A stretch of 6,085 bases of DNA from NCBI GenBank assembly GCA_025354075.1, contig JANXNO010000374.1, positions 1 to 6,085 of the forward strand. The letters are read 5' to 3'. The notes below the pieces were generated by a model. That model was not told the DNA's origin, searched no databases, and saw only the letters and a list, made by a program, of their open reading frames with translations. Positions 5,666 through 6,085 of the stretch are shown here, piece after piece (the stretch's first letter is position 1; each line of letters starts with the position of its first letter). The position numbers and the translations under genes were made by a program. The DNA comes from Burkholderiales bacterium (GTDB taxonomy: Bacteria > Pseudomonadota > Gammaproteobacteria > Burkholderiales > Casimicrobiaceae).

Positions 5666-6085
5666 CTAAGGCAGAAAGGCCGTCCCGCACTTCGCGTTGA
5701 GATCAACGCGAATCGTGTCCCAAGGGGTGGTGATGCCAGTGCCGTCGGTCACCGCGCTGCCCCTCAAACCAAGCATGGCGCGGGTGAGGATCAAGCCCTC
5801 TTTGCTGGCGAGCATGGGGTTCACGCCGTCCATGTGCAGGGTGCAGACGAGGTACGCAGGGCCAATGCTGAAGCTCTGGTTTGCGGTAGCGGCTAGATAG
5901 GTGGCATCGGTTGGTGCCGAAGCGGTAATCGTGCAGGTGCCTACCGTGATGCCAGTGACGGTGCTGCCGTTGGTGCCGCTCACGGTGCAGGTACCGGGCG
6001 TGGCGCTAGTGAACGTGATCGGCGTGACGCCTTGATTGGACGTGGCCGATAGAAGCCCCGTGCCACTGACGGCGACGGCGGGCGC
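5666..6085 (-). CDS. Ig-like repeat protein with dockerin/EF-hand-like C-terminus (partial, 5' end outside window)
   Basis: Only the last 139 residues are visible; the frame is open to the right edge. Residues 1-78 read as a Thr/Ser/Ala/Gly-rich beta-sandwich repeat with [15 protein letters not shown] at 23-37, [14 protein letters not shown] at 43-56 and a closing [10 protein letters not shown] at 68-77. This is the pattern of bacterial Ig-like repeats in secreted or surface proteins. Residues 81-139 form a separate domain bracketed by C81 and C133, with MDG at 85-87, [18 protein letters not shown] at 96-113 and [10 protein letters not shown] at 121-130. It resembles a C-terminal EF-hand/dockerin-like tail found in many betaproteobacterial extracellular proteins, where the loop usually reads D-x-D-G-D-G. 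Here the loop is HMDGVN, so most calcium ligands are lost. Location outside the cytoplasm is inferred; the signal peptide would lie off the window. Function and ligand are unknown. Confidence 0.82.
   Translation of the reverse strand, partial: APAVAVSGTGLLSATSNQGVTPITFTSATPGTCTVSGTNGSTVTGITVGTCTITASAPTDATYLAATANQSFSIGPAYLVCTLHMDGVNPMLASKEGLILTRAMLGLRGSAVTDGTGITTPWDTIRVDLNAKCGTAFLP

Noticed and set aside
5601..5690. 30-residue N-terminal extension of RNase PH from the ATG at 5690
   Set aside because: It would overlap the end of the upstream gene (stop at 5666) and is absent from the family. MRPSNR at 5600 matches the normal N-terminus and length.
5666..5983. Complete small gene starting at the GTG at 5983
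   Set aside because: The frame stays open to the right edge with continuous Ig-like repeat sequence upstream, so this GTG is an internal Val codon of a longer gene.

Overview
The window carries eight protein genes, all on the minus strand, so they are transcribed from right to left. The layout is compact, with gaps mostly under 110 bp. Gene content and protein signatures suggest a Gram-negative proteobacterium, most likely a betaproteobacterium near Burkholderiales. The grounds are the rph, rdgB, hemW neighbourhood, an RdgB of the 'SAYYAG' type, the HemW N-terminus, and an Ig-like secreted protein ending in a Cys-bracketed dockerin-like tail. This placement comes from recalled family signatures, not a search.

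In order of transcription: (1) 6085-5666 is the 3' end of a secreted or surface protein, with one Ig-like repeat and a degenerate EF-hand/dockerin-like C-terminal domain. (2) 5600-3620 holds rph (RNase PH), rdgB (dITP/XTP pyrophosphatase) and yceH (DUF480 winged-helix protein). They are tightly packed; rdgB and yceH overlap by 17 bp, and yceH has the only clear Shine-Dalgarno seen. (3) The 102-bp yceH-panB gap is largely a REP-like inverted repeat with GTAGGAGCGG heads. (4) 3517-1463 holds panB (ketopantoate hydroxymethyltransferase) and hemW (radical SAM heme chaperone), 9 bp apart. (5) The 230-bp AT-rich hemW-kdsD gap contains a striking 122-bp imperfect palindrome with 18-bp termini that overlap the hemW stop codon. 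(6) 1232-1 holds kdsD and the 5' part of kdsC, consecutive enzymes for the Kdo sugar of lipopolysaccharide.

The genes are mainly housekeeping: RNA 3'-end processing, nucleotide-pool cleaning, pantothenate/CoA supply, heme trafficking and LPS core synthesis. No phage, CRISPR, toxin or defence genes were seen. The unexplained structure is in the non-coding DNA: the 122-bp palindrome and the REP-like element are the best candidates for further work. All other long open frames on the plus strand are antisense to conserved genes and are treated as artefacts of high GC content.
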